Source of the DNA: Terrimonas sp964445775
GTDB lineage: Bacteria > Bacteroidota > Bacteroidia > Chitinophagales > Chitinophagaceae
Length of the DNA: 64,000 bases
Direction of reading: 5' to 3'
NCBI GenBank assembly: GCA_964445775.1
Contig: CAYUMH010000001.1
Location: 1-64,000, forward strand
In this document: piece after piece, positions 44,482 to 53,093 of the stretch
How the letters are laid out: every line of letters begins with the position of its first letter
Numbering within the stretch: position 1 is the stretch's first letter
The notes under the pieces: model-generated
Told to the model about the DNA's origin: nothing
The model's database searches: none
What the model saw: only the letters and a program-made list of their open reading frames with translations
Translations under genes and position numbers: made by a program

Positions 44482-44835
44482 ATGGAAAAGGGAAATGTAA
44501 TTATATATCAGGCGCCTGATGGGCAGACGGCCATTGATGTTGTGCTGGATCATGATACGGTCTGGCTGACGCAGGCTCAGATTATGGATTTGTTTGACTC
44601 TAGTAAAGCCAATATAAGTGAGCACATAAAAAACATATTCATCTCCAATGAGTTAGAACAGGATTCAACTGTTCGGAAAATCCGAACAGTTCGCCAGGAA
44701 GGCAAACGGAAGGTTACAAGAGAGATTGAACACTACAACCTGGATATGATTATCTCTATTGGGTACCGGGTAAACTCAAAGCGTGGTATGTTTCTTAGAG
44801 AAAAACGGGATTCTTTACCGGGAGGATGGGTCTAA
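44482..44835 (+). pseudogene. Truncated RhuM-family (virulence) protein
   Basis: A 117-residue reading frame whose first 100 residues match the RhuM family: TVWLTQAQIMDLFDSSKANI, SEHIKNIFISNELEQDSTV and REIEHYNLDMIISIGYRVNS. Full-length RhuM proteins are about 330 residues, so two thirds are missing and the final 14 residues (FLREKRDSLPGGWV) are unrelated. The break lies 22 bp before the stop codon of the subtilisin gene (which runs on the opposite strand). Residues STVRKIRTVRQEG are encoded partly by an AACTGTTCGGA/TCCGAACAGTT inverted repeat. Confidence 0.75.
44667..44691 (+). repeat. Inverted repeat inside the rhuM fragment
   Basis: AACTGTTCGGA, a spacer AAA and TCCGAACAGTT form a perfect 11-bp stem in the coding sequence. 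Confidence 0.6.
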
Positions 44836-44856
44836 ACGGATTGCGGAAAGTAACCC

Positions 44857-47364
44857 TCAGATGAGGTTATCAATCTCTATTAAATTCTCAACAGGTGTGT
44901 AAATATCTGTATCTTCCGAAGGTGTTTCGATAGTCATTACGAGGCTATAGTTCACCGAAGAGTTATATCGCTCTAATTTTTTTCTGTTCTTCCACCATCC
45001 GCCTACAGGGTATATAGCAATTTTATTTCTTGTAGCTAAGTCGGCGGCAGTTCCTTCCCAAATATCTTTGTGGATAGAACCTTTATCTCTTAATTGACTA
45101 CCAAGAATCCAATGGTCTGTACCTTCTCCCACATAGGCCTCATCCCTAAAAGTCCTACTAATTCGCCCTCGAAAAGCAGCCTCGCTTTCATTCGAGTTTA
45201 TCATTTTAAACCTAAGCCCATGAGATTTATAACTAGCCGATAATTCATATTGTCTATTGCCTGGGTTTGGTTCAATGAAATACGATAAAGTTATTTTAAA
45301 TTTAACTGTTGTTGCAAGCAATTCTTGCAAAACTTCAACAGGCCAAGGAAGGTCAAACAAATGAAATTCATTGGTCTTGACCGTTGAGCCGTGTAGCCTG
45401 AAAGGAGTTAAAGTCCTTTCAATAATCATAGAAAGGGAATTATTAGCGCTATATCTAGCCTTTTCTAAGTTTGGTACTCCATATCCAACGTGTGCAATTA
45501 ATCTTTCTTTTTCCAAGGATGGAAGCTGAGTAATAGAACGATTGCCAAGCATCTCTGGTGTCCAATCAGCAGAGTGAATCATTAACGCCCTAATTGTTTC
45601 TGGTTTTAAACTAGGATAAGCAGTATATAGTTCTGCCAAAAACTTTGAAGCCAAAGCTGTTGAGGCACTGGTATCGTTAAACGTTGTAAACAAACTGCGT
45701 CCTAAACCGCCTCTAGAGGCACTAAGTAATAGTAATGATTCTGGGTTAATTATTCCGTTGTTTTGAATAGCCCAGTTTCCACCTTCCATAACAATGTCTG
45801 GTTTCTTACACCATTCATGGAGCCAGCCAATAGAAGTAGTATTACATGGTGACATTCCACCCCTTTGAGCTAATAGTTCACTATCAGGAAAAGCCTGTAA
45901 ATCTATTCTATCTTTTAATGTATAAGCACCTACTGTTATTGTGTTATATGATTGAGCGGGGTCTTGTATGGTCGAATTCTCGTTACTAAGCGGATAATTT
46001 ATTCTTTCTTCTTCAAGCATATTGCCAGAAGAAACAACCATCAACAGCTTGGTATTTTGTTCATCAATTGAACCAAATAGGGTTTGGTCTATTGCAGCAG
46101 ACCATGAGGTTGGCCGCCCTCGGTGAATAGTATCTGCGCATGTTACGGCCATGCATACAATACGCTTAAACTGAGGATTAATTATTTCACCTCTTGCTAT
46201 TGCTTCTTGCGTTACTGCTCCATATAAGATCGGGTCATGCGGAACATTGGGATTAATAAACTTAATACTTTCCAAATGGTGGAATATTTGGATTCGTTCA
46301 TTGGAAGCCAAAGCATCAGTCAAGTCACCATAAAAAGACAATGCAGCCATTGGGGTTCCATGTCCGTAAAGGCCGCCTGTATCAGCAGTTGTCCATGCAG
46401 GGTTCACTGAATCTAAATGATGGATAGGAATTAGTGGTGCTAACAATGGATGTTCCCGATTAACGCCCGTATCAAGCAAGCAAACGGCAACCGCATTTTG
46501 TTCAGAAAGTACTTCTGTTCTGTTAGTTAAATCTTCAATCCATTGGGCTTCTTCCTGTCGCTCCATTGTAGTAAAGAAATCTGTCGTTTCTCTCGGCTTT
46601 CTTATTTCTGCAAGTTTATCAGAGTATAATATCGCACTTAGTTGGGAACCCGTTCCTCTCAGTAAATAAATCCAATGTTCAGGGAATTGTAAAAATCTAT
46701 CCCCGATTTGCAAACCAACATCATTTAGTCGTGGCAATAGATTTTCAATGGGATTGTGGATATTCTCGGCTACATCACGATGTAACCATACCTCCCACCA
46801 AACATCCTCATTTAATTCAGGAAAAGCCAATTCTGGTTCTTGCCAAAAACTCTGTAAAGTTGCAGCCTTTATCTCCTCAATATTTGCAATAAGGGATTGA
46901 TTGTATGGATTGCCTCCTCCCTTTATAGAACCATCTTCGTCATAGGTTAATGGGGTTGTTTTGTTTAAATAATCTTCAACCTTTCTGAGAAACTGAGCAA
47001 TAGCGCGGCGATTCAAACAAACAGTTGCTTCATAATAAGCATGGGTTCTGTCGTCTTCGATATTGCTAGATATTCGTTTATAGGACGCAAGCCTGAAATT
47101 CCCTTTGTCAAATTTATCAATATCCAAAAGAACATCTATCGGCGACTTGAAAACGACATAAATTACATCGGTATCTGGTTCGTCGTAAACTTCTCGGAAA
47201 TTATCTATTGCTGTTTCAAACTGCTGCTTGATGTTTGTTCCATGCTGTTGTCTATTGCCTATTGGACGTGGAACGACTTTTGACCTGCCTGTATTGGGGC
47301 TGGTATATGGCAAAACTTGAGTTCTTTCATTGATTAGAATGTGGTTGCGTAAAAATCGAGGCAT
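44857..47364 (-). CDS. ietS: Subtilisin-like serine protease (IetS-like)
   Basis: An 835-residue S8 peptidase paired with the AAA ATPase just upstream. Residues 1-290 form an N-terminal domain with no clear homolog. The catalytic triad is Asp298 (CLLDTGV), His335 (YGHGTPMA) and Ser566 (NDTSASTA); the oxyanion Asn448 lies in SSGN. There is no signal peptide, so the protein is cytoplasmic. The C-terminal 200 residues are beta-rich. The pair AAA + S8 resembles IetAS, described as a toxin-antitoxin on an Agrobacterium Ti plasmid and as an anti-phage system. The proteases in such pairs are thought to be the effector. Confidence 0.83.
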   Translation of the reverse strand: MPRFLRNHILINERTQVLPYTSPNTGRSKVVPRPIGNRQQHGTNIKQQFETAIDNFREVYDEPDTDVIYVVFKSPIDVLLDIDKFDKGNFRLASYKRISSNIEDDRTHAYYEATVCLNRRAIAQFLRKVEDYLNKTTPLTYDEDGSIKGGGNPYNQSLIANIEEIKAATLQSFWQEPELAFPELNEDVWWEVWLHRDVAENIHNPIENLLPRLNDVGLQIGDRFLQFPEHWIYLLRGTGSQLSAILYSDKLAEIRKPRETTDFFTTMERQEEAQWIEDLTNRTEVLSEQNAVAVCLLDTGVNREHPLLAPLIPIHHLDSVNPAWTTADTGGLYGHGTPMAALSFYGDLTDALASNERIQIFHHLESIKFINPNVPHDPILYGAVTQEAIARGEIINPQFKRIVCMAVTCADTIHRGRPTSWSAAIDQTLFGSIDEQNTKLLMVVSSGNMLEEERINYPLSNENSTIQDPAQSYNTITVGAYTLKDRIDLQAFPDSELLAQRGGMSPCNTTSIGWLHEWCKKPDIVMEGGNWAIQNNGIINPESLLLLSASRGGLGRSLFTTFNDTSASTALASKFLAELYTAYPSLKPETIRALMIHSADWTPEMLGNRSITQLPSLEKERLIAHVGYGVPNLEKARYSANNSLSMIIERTLTPFRLHGSTVKTNEFHLFDLPWPVEVLQELLATTVKFKITLSYFIEPNPGNRQYELSASYKSHGLRFKMINSNESEAAFRGRISRTFRDEAYVGEGTDHWILGSQLRDKGSIHKDIWEGTAADLATRNKIAIYPVGGWWKNRKKLERYNSSVNYSLVMTIETPSEDTDIYTPVENLIEIDNLI

Positions 47365-47376
47365 GCAGCAATCTTA

Positions 47377-48357
47377 TTAGTATGGATTTTTACGTTGGTG
47401 TGCATACATAATCAAACGATCTTCTGAAACCTCACTTGCACCATATACTAAATAGTCCTTGATTATGTCCTCACATATCTTGTGAATTTCAGCGTAACTT
47501 AAACCAACGGATTCTTGCGAAATTTTCTGTATATTAAACTTCTTTGACAATTTGAACTCTGATAACTCTTTTTTATACAACTGATATATCTTCTCCTTAT
47601 CAGGTAGAGGAAATTGTATAATATCATCAAATCTCCTGAAAAGTGCTTTATCCAAAGATTCAGGATAGTTGGTTGCTGCAATTATTAGGCTTGAAGAATC
47701 ATCTTTTTCAATTTGAAGAAGGAATGTGTTTAAAACCCTTTTTATTTCTCCGACATCATTGCCTTGTGAGCGAGTTGTTCCTATACTATCAAATTCATCA
47801 AAAAGATATATAGCCCTAAATTGGCGCATTGAATCAAAAATTAAACGTAGTTTGGCTATTGATTCTCCCATATAGCGGCTAATTAACCCGTCTAACCTTA
47901 TTATAAATAATGGCAGACCCAATTCGCTTGCTAGCACTCTCGCTGACATTGTCTTTCCACAACCAGGAGGGCCAATAAACAAAAGGTTCTTTCTTGGAAA
48001 TAAATTATTCTGTCTTAAAACGTCCAATTTTTTTTGCTCATCCAAAACTCGCTTCAAAGATTTTTCCAACTCTGGTATAAGAACCATTCCTTTCAGCTTT
48101 TCGTTCGGATGAACCAATTCAAGTAGGTCATTAAGCTCTTTTTGACTGGCACTTACGGAAAAGGATTTGACTACACCCAACGGTGTAGATTTGCCTGCCT
48201 TTGCCTTATCAATTAGGTTTTTTAGTTCTTCTGCAAGGGCATGATGACCACTCCTTGCTTCTGATGCAGCAATTTGCATAGCAGTAGCATAAAAGCGAGA
48301 ATCATCTCCTTCCGCAAAAGATTTAATCAAACTTTTTATTTGGTCTGCTGCTGCCAT
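47377..48357 (-). CDS. ietA: AAA ATPase (IetA-like)
   Basis: A 326-residue AAA protein with an N-terminal helical domain (about 1-115) and a AAA domain with Walker A GPPGCGKT (129-136), Walker B AIYLFDEFD (182-190), sensor ATN (228-230) and the arginine fingers in FRRFD. It is of the Vps4/FtsH-like clade without a protease or peptide signal. Twelve bases separate it from the downstream subtilisin gene on the same strand, so they form an operon. In IetAS pairs the ATPase is the antitoxin/control subunit. AT-rich composition and closeness to tRNA-Asn suggest transfer. Confidence 0.83.
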   Translation of the reverse strand: MAAADQIKSLIKSFAEGDDSRFYATAMQIAASEARSGHHALAEELKNLIDKAKAGKSTPLGVVKSFSVSASQKELNDLLELVHPNEKLKGMVLIPELEKSLKRVLDEQKKLDVLRQNNLFPRKNLLFIGPPGCGKTMSARVLASELGLPLFIIRLDGLISRYMGESIAKLRLIFDSMRQFRAIYLFDEFDSIGTTRSQGNDVGEIKRVLNTFLLQIEKDDSSSLIIAATNYPESLDKALFRRFDDIIQFPLPDKEKIYQLYKKELSEFKLSKKFNIQKISQESVGLSYAEIHKICEDIIKDYLVYGASEVSEDRLIMYAHQRKNPY

Positions 48358-48519
48358 GATATGAATTACTTACTCAAAGATAAACCTCTCAGTGATTAAT
48401 ATAGTGTATTACAACCATATACCATAATTATACTTTCGGTTTAATTATTTTTCAGAAGAAAAGAACTCTTTGAAGATACTTTCTTTCGTTATTGTATTAT
48501 AACAATTTTTTGTGCAAAT

Positions 48520-48556
48520 AAAAAAGGGTTTCAAGTATATAACCTGAAACCCTTGT
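48520..48556 (-). terminator. Terminator of tRNA-Asn
   Basis: AAAAAGGGTTTCA ... TGAAACCC forms the stem; T tract on the minus strand. The sequence resembles the terminators at the ends of repeat copies A and B. Confidence 0.7.
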
Positions 48557-48564
48557 CTGTCTTG

Positions 48565-48638
48565 CTCCCCCTGCCCGACTTGAACGGGCGACCCTCTGAT
48601 TAACAGTCAGATGCTCTAACCAACTGAGCTAAGGAGGA
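48565..48638 (-). tRNA. tRNA-Asn (anticodon GUU)
   Basis: On the minus strand TCCTCCTTAGCTCAGTTGG starts the 74-nt cloverleaf; the anticodon loop reads CTGTTAATC (GTT), the T arm is CGTTCAAGT-like and the acceptor 3' strand is AGGGGGA with discriminator G. CCA is not encoded. It carries asparagine and is charged by the AsnRS of this window. Its 3' end lies next to the IetAS gene block, a typical integration site position. Confidence 0.93.
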
Positions 48639-48760
48639 GTGTTTTCCCTTTCGGGGTTGCAAAAATAGGAATTTTCACCATCCAACAAACTATTCAGCAC
48701 TAATTTTTTACAGAGTTTTTTGCTGATTTTTTTGGAATAACCCCCTTTAGCCCTGAAAAA

Positions 48761-49705
48761 CTAAAGTTTAATGATATAATTAAGTACCAGGGCCGGGTTT
48801 AAGGCCGGTAAAGCCGTGCCGCTGCCCGTATTGCCAATGGTACCGGCTGGTGTTACGGTGTGGTTATGACTGTCAGAACCCGTACTCAGGTTAACATTAT
48901 TACTGTTATAATTCGATGTATGGCCATTGGTGGTGGTCCGGAATAAAAAGCTGTTATCATTATCTGTACCCGCACTGGTTCCAAAACGGCCATTGCCCCC
49001 TACAGCATTGGTACTGCCAATCAGGTTGGTGTTTTCGGCAAAATAAGCATCCTGGTAGGTATGGGTATGGCTGTCGGAGGAGGTTGTGGATGAACTGCCG
49101 GTAAAACTATGGTTATGTGCAGGAAGGTTGGCAACTGCTATACTTAAGGCCTGGGAGCCGCCGTTGGCCCCCAAAGTATTATTAACACTAATGCCACCGG
49201 CGGTGGTTAAACGGCCGGCTGCCGTACCGCCCATATTATCCAATCCGAAAACAGTCCGGCCCCGCAGGTCGGGAATATTAAAAGTGGTAGAGCCGTTCCC
49301 GGCTCCATACACAGTACCGATAGCAGTAAACAACAATGCATTGGCTGTACGGCTGATGGCAGCACCATTGCACAATGCCCAGCCTTCAGGTACTACCGAC
49401 CCGGCAAATGGCATAACAGTTCCGGTGGGTACACCCGAAGATCCGCCGCTGACAAGGTTGGTCCAGGCGGCGCCATTGTAATAATAAAAGCCGGTTACAT
49501 CGGTGGTCTGATACACCAGTAAGCCCGTAGCAGGGTTTGTTATGCCCAGGCGCTGTGTTACGGTTAAGCGTGGTATCAACAGGCCTTTGTCAGTAGCGGT
49601 AATGTCTAACTGGGCGGTTGTATTGGGCGATATAGTACCAATGCCCACCTGAGCCTGGCTGATATAAACAGTAAAGGATAAAAGAATAATCAATAGTTTT
49701 TTCAT
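48761..49705 (-). CDS. Secreted protein with phage tail-collar domain
   Basis: A 314-residue protein with signal peptide (ISQA, then QVG) and the typical Bacteroidota opening GIGTISPNTTAQLDI. Residues about 95-165 form a tail-collar domain (GTVMPFAGSVVPEGWALCNG, TTFNIPDLRGRTVFGLDNMG). The C-terminal half is Ser/Thr/Asn-rich with His-Ser-His repeats (SDSHTHTYQDAYF, SDSHNHTVTP). The ATG at 49705 is chosen over an upstream in-frame codon at 49729. It follows the T9SS protein gene by 24 bp on the same strand. It is probably an extracellular fibre-like protein, not a phage gene. Confidence 0.8.
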   Translation of the reverse strand: MKKLLIILLSFTVYISQAQVGIGTISPNTTAQLDITATDKGLLIPRLTVTQRLGITNPATGLLVYQTTDVTGFYYYNGAAWTNLVSGGSSGVPTGTVMPFAGSVVPEGWALCNGAAISRTANALLFTAIGTVYGAGNGSTTFNIPDLRGRTVFGLDNMGGTAAGRLTTAGGISVNNTLGANGGSQALSIAVANLPAHNHSFTGSSSTTSSDSHTHTYQDAYFAENTNLIGSTNAVGGNGRFGTSAGTDNDNSFLFRTTTNGHTSNYNSNNVNLSTGSDSHNHTVTPAGTIGNTGSGTALPALNPALVLNYIIKL

Positions 49706-49729
49706 AACGATATTTTTTCCTGTAAGCAA

Positions 49730-50722
49730 TTAGTGTTTGGTAATTTTAAAATAATGGGTCTTATTCTGTTCGGTAGTTACGGCCAGCAAATAAACGCCCG
49801 GCGGCTGCCCGTTTAAGCTATACAAAGAAGCCTGGGACCAGCTTTTTAAAGGCGTGCCGGAATTATTGTACAGTGTTACTGTTTTCACCGCATCGGTACC
49901 TGTATGTGTAATTTTAAAGCCATCGGTTACCGGGTTGGGAAACAATACCATCCTTACCTGTTGCACATCTATCGCATCCACCGTAACAATATTGGAAAAA
50001 CTATGCTGCCCGTTAAGGTCGGTTTGTTTAATACGGTAATACACTTGTGCGGGCTGGTATTGCAGGTCGGTTGCTTTATATAAACCGCCCTGTGTACTGT
50101 TTTTTGCCGGTACATTGGCCACAACGGTATGCCAGGTAATGCCATCCATGCTGCGTTCTACCGTAAAACTTTTTACCTGCTGCTCCTGTTTGGTTTGCCA
50201 GCTTATAATAATATGTTGCCGGGTCCTGAAAGCCTGTACGGTTCCCCATTGTACGGGTAGTGGTATCAGTATGTTGGCAATGGCCAGTTCGTTCAGCTCT
50301 CTGGCGTTTACGGTATTGCTGGTTACATAATTAGCTGCGTCATCAGCATCCGATGTGCCCAGGGACCACCATTGGCTATTATCATGCAGGTTTATTTCCA
50401 GCATACTTTCGGCCATGCCGCTTAATTCAGCATCATCATAAAACATGGAAAGATAGCCGCTGTATGCATTGGTATTATGGGTAAACTTATATACCCTGGC
50501 AGCATATTGGTTTACCGTATAGTTTACCAGTGCGGTATTTTTTTCCAGGCTGTTATTAGCAATAGTAAAGCCTGCAGTGGGCTGCAGCGCCAATCCATCG
50601 GCGTAAAAAACAGTGGAAGGAGCAATGTAAAGAGGAACAGAAGCCTGCGCTGTAAAAATGGTTTGTGCGTGTATGCCAACAGCAATGCAACAACTGCTAC
50701 CCAGTAAGTAGAGTTTTCTCAT
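49730..50722 (-). CDS. T9SS-secreted protein
   Basis: A 330-residue protein with signal peptide (VGIHA, then QTI). Residues about 25-145 are a beta-rich domain (FTAQASVPLYIAPSTVFYAD, YSGYLSMFYDDAELSGMAES). An Fn3-like module (QHIIISWQTKQEQQVKSFTV) and a type IX sorting domain (RMVLFPNPVTDGFKITHTG ... GVYLLAVTTEQN) close the protein. It precedes the tail-collar gene and is presumably cotranscribed with it, so the two may form one extracellular structure. Confidence 0.8.
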   Translation of the reverse strand: MRKLYLLGSSCCIAVGIHAQTIFTAQASVPLYIAPSTVFYADGLALQPTAGFTIANNSLEKNTALVNYTVNQYAARVYKFTHNTNAYSGYLSMFYDDAELSGMAESMLEINLHDNSQWWSLGTSDADDAANYVTSNTVNARELNELAIANILIPLPVQWGTVQAFRTRQHIIISWQTKQEQQVKSFTVERSMDGITWHTVVANVPAKNSTQGGLYKATDLQYQPAQVYYRIKQTDLNGQHSFSNIVTVDAIDVQQVRMVLFPNPVTDGFKITHTGTDAVKTVTLYNNSGTPLKSWSQASLYSLNGQPPGVYLLAVTTEQNKTHYFKITKH

Positions 50723-50863
50723 AAAAAATTGGATTTGCCTTTATTAACGGGCTGCTCCATTTTTATTGCCGGGCCTAAGTATAAAGCCGGGTTTATTTGA
50801 TTTTTGTCAATATAAATTTAGGTAAAGTCGCCTAGGAACGACTAGGGGTTAGTACTAAAATAC

Positions 50864-51214
50864 TTACCAGAGGAAAAAGCCGGAAGGTTCCAGGCCCAGG
50901 TAAATACCGTCTTCCCGGTTTTCAATGGGCCAGTGTTTCATATAATACCCTTCACCGGTAACATTACGGCCATTACGCATATCAAACTTATAACGGTGTA
51001 AAGGGCATACCACGCGGCCCTGTGCATCAATATATCCATCCATCAAGGGCTTGCCGGCATGCGGGCATAAATAGTTAAACGCAAATACTTCGTTATTAAA
51101 CAGGCCCAGGCATACTTTTTTACCCTTAATTTTTATTACAGCTATATTATTATCGGCAAAAGGCAGCTCATTTATATGCATTGCTATCTTATGCCATTCA
51201 TATGTTTTTTCCAC
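50864..51214 (-). CDS. Rieske-type [2Fe-2S] ferredoxin
   Basis: A 116-residue protein with one Rieske domain. The ligands are Cys50-x-His52 (LCPHAGKP) and Cys70-x2-His73 (VVCPLHRYKFD). It resembles NirD or the ferredoxin of dioxygenase systems but no oxygenase or nitrite reductase gene is adjacent. It carries single electrons in the cytoplasm. It lies near the SixA-like gene on the same strand. Confidence 0.88.
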   Translation of the reverse strand: MEKTYEWHKIAMHINELPFADNNIAVIKIKGKKVCLGLFNNEVFAFNYLCPHAGKPLMDGYIDAQGRVVCPLHRYKFDMRNGRNVTGEGYYMKHWPIENREDGIYLGLEPSGFFLW

Positions 51215-51301
51215 GGGTAAAATTTATAACATAAAGTTCGCAGATAGTCGTGAATAACCATACTCAACATTCACAGAGCAGAACCGCTAACAATTTATTT
51301 T

Positions 51302-51817
51302 TCAAATGCCTTTTGGATAATCACAAAACAGGAAATGTTTATCGGCATGTGTAAAGTTTGCCCAGCTGTCCGTTGCAACCGATACCGCAAACACTCCGCA
51401 GGTGGGCAGTTCGTCAATACGGGTACTGGTTAACAGGTTGGCAAAATCGGTAAGTCCGTTATTATGAGAGAATACGGCAATATGATTATACTGGTCGTTG
51501 GTATTACTGATCACGTCAAAAAAAACAGTAGGCGGGGCCAGGTATAAAGCTGTATGATAAATAATTGAATCCTTCTCCCGTTTATAAGCTTCGGCAAATA
51601 TTTGTGCGGTTTTCTTGGCACGTTTGGCCGGACTTGCAATAAACGCATCAATAACAATACCTTTTTCAACCAGGTGACGGGCCATCCGTGGTGCATCGCG
51701 TAAGCCTCTTTCGTTCAGGGGACGGTCAAAATCACTTAAGTTAAGATTACCCCAGTCGCTTTTTGCATGGCGTACCAGTATTAATGTTTTATATGGTTGC
51801 TGACCATTGGTTTTCAT
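51302..51817 (-). CDS. SixA-like histidine phosphatase
   Basis: A 171-residue phosphohistidine phosphatase of the histidine-phosphatase superfamily. The catalytic RHxx motif is LILVRHAKSDWGN with Arg16 and His17; DFDRPLNERGLRDAPRMARH is the SixA signature, and VFSHNNGLTDFANLL has the second His. E. coli SixA removes phosphate from a phosphorelay HPt domain; the substrate here is unknown. The protein is cytoplasmic with normal length. Confidence 0.88.
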   Translation of the reverse strand: MKTNGQQPYKTLILVRHAKSDWGNLNLSDFDRPLNERGLRDAPRMARHLVEKGIVIDAFIASPAKRAKKTAQIFAEAYKREKDSIIYHTALYLAPPTVFFDVISNTNDQYNHIAVFSHNNGLTDFANLLTSTRIDELPTCGVFAVSVATDSWANFTHADKHFLFCDYPKGI

Positions 51818-51968
51818 AACGTGAAGTTAATAAATGTACCCGGTTTAACCAGTTGTAAAAACATATGTATGTATGCTGATACCGGTGATGGATAAGCACA
51901 ATATCTGTTGTGGTATTCTAAGCTAAAATGAATAGCTTTGGAGTTTTAGATACCATAACGGAGATAGA

Positions 51969-53054
51969 ATGAGTAACCAACACAGATATGTGGCCATCAT
52001 GGCCGGGGGAATCGGAAGCCGTTTCTGGCCCATGAGCCGCACAGGATTGCCTAAACAATTTTTAGATATTTTGGGATTGGGTAAAACACTTATTCAGCAA
52101 ACTTTTGAAAGGTATGCCCGACTGGTACCTGCAGAAAATATTTTTGTTATCACATCGGCCGAATATGTACAGAAAGTACAGGAGCAATTGCCTGGTATGC
52201 CGGTTGAAAATATTTTAGCCGAACCCTCACGCAAAAACACAGCACCCTGTATCGCCTATATCGGTTTTAAATTATTACAAAAAGATCCGCAGGCAGTAAT
52301 GATCGCGGCGCCTGCCGATAACCTGATACTGGACACGGACGCTTTTGTGAAAGTGGCCGAAAAAGCGCTGGATTTTGTTACCCATATCAATGCACTGGTA
52401 ACCATTGGTATTAAACCCACTAACCCCAACACCGGTTATGGTTATATACAACACGATGCACCGGAAGCAGCCCCCGGCATTTATAAGGTAAAAACCTTTA
52501 CGGAAAAGCCTAACCTGGAGCTGGCAAAAACATTTGTATCCAGCGGCGATTTTTTATGGAACGCCGGCATCTTTACCTGGAAGGTAAAAACCCTGGTGGA
52601 TGCATTTGAAAAATCATTACCCGAAATGCATGAAGTGTTTTATGCCGAGATGGACAATTTTAATACACCGAATGAAAAAGCGGCTATAGAAAGAATATAT
52701 CCCCAGTGTACCAATATCTCCATCGACTTTGGTATTATGGAAAAAGCTGATAATGTATATGTAGTACCGGCCGATTTTGCCTGGAGCGACCTGGGAACCT
52801 GGAACAGCGCCTGGGATAATATGGAGAAGGACTACTTTCAAAACGCCGTTATAGGCGACCATGTAATGATTGTTGATGCAAAAAACAATATGGTTCACAT
52901 GCCACATAACAAACTGGTATTATTACAAGGCATGGAAGATTATATTGTGGTAGATACCAAAGATGTACTACTCATTTGCAAAAAAGAGAAAGAACAGGAG
53001 ATTAAAGAATACGTTGCAGAAGTAAGAAGGAATAAGGGCGATAAGTTTTTATAA
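51969..53054 (+). CDS. manC: Mannose-1-phosphate guanylyltransferase
   Basis: A 361-residue nucleotidyltransferase that makes GDP-mannose from mannose-1-phosphate and GTP. MAGGIGSRFWPMSRTGLPKQ is the GMP nucleotide-binding loop, FLWNAGIFTWK the central motif and FAWSDLGTWNSAWDNM the C-terminal motif of the family. It lacks the extra isomerase domain of bifunctional AlgA/ManC types and is the single-domain form. It supplies glycan synthesis. It diverges from the SixA gene. Confidence 0.95.
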   Translation: MSNQHRYVAIMAGGIGSRFWPMSRTGLPKQFLDILGLGKTLIQQTFERYARLVPAENIFVITSAEYVQKVQEQLPGMPVENILAEPSRKNTAPCIAYIGFKLLQKDPQAVMIAAPADNLILDTDAFVKVAEKALDFVTHINALVTIGIKPTNPNTGYGYIQHDAPEAAPGIYKVKTFTEKPNLELAKTFVSSGDFLWNAGIFTWKVKTLVDAFEKSLPEMHEVFYAEMDNFNTPNEKAAIERIYPQCTNISIDFGIMEKADNVYVVPADFAWSDLGTWNSAWDNMEKDYFQNAVIGDHVMIVDAKNNMVHMPHNKLVLLQGMEDYIVVDTKDVLLICKKEKEQEIKEYVAEVRRNKGDKFL

Positions 53055-53093
53055 TAACCCCCCCTGTTCCTTACTGGCTGATTTAAGTAACTA

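Noticed and set aside
48761..49705. Prophage tail gene
   Set aside because: It has a signal peptide, the Bacteroidota GIGT opening and no phage genes around it.
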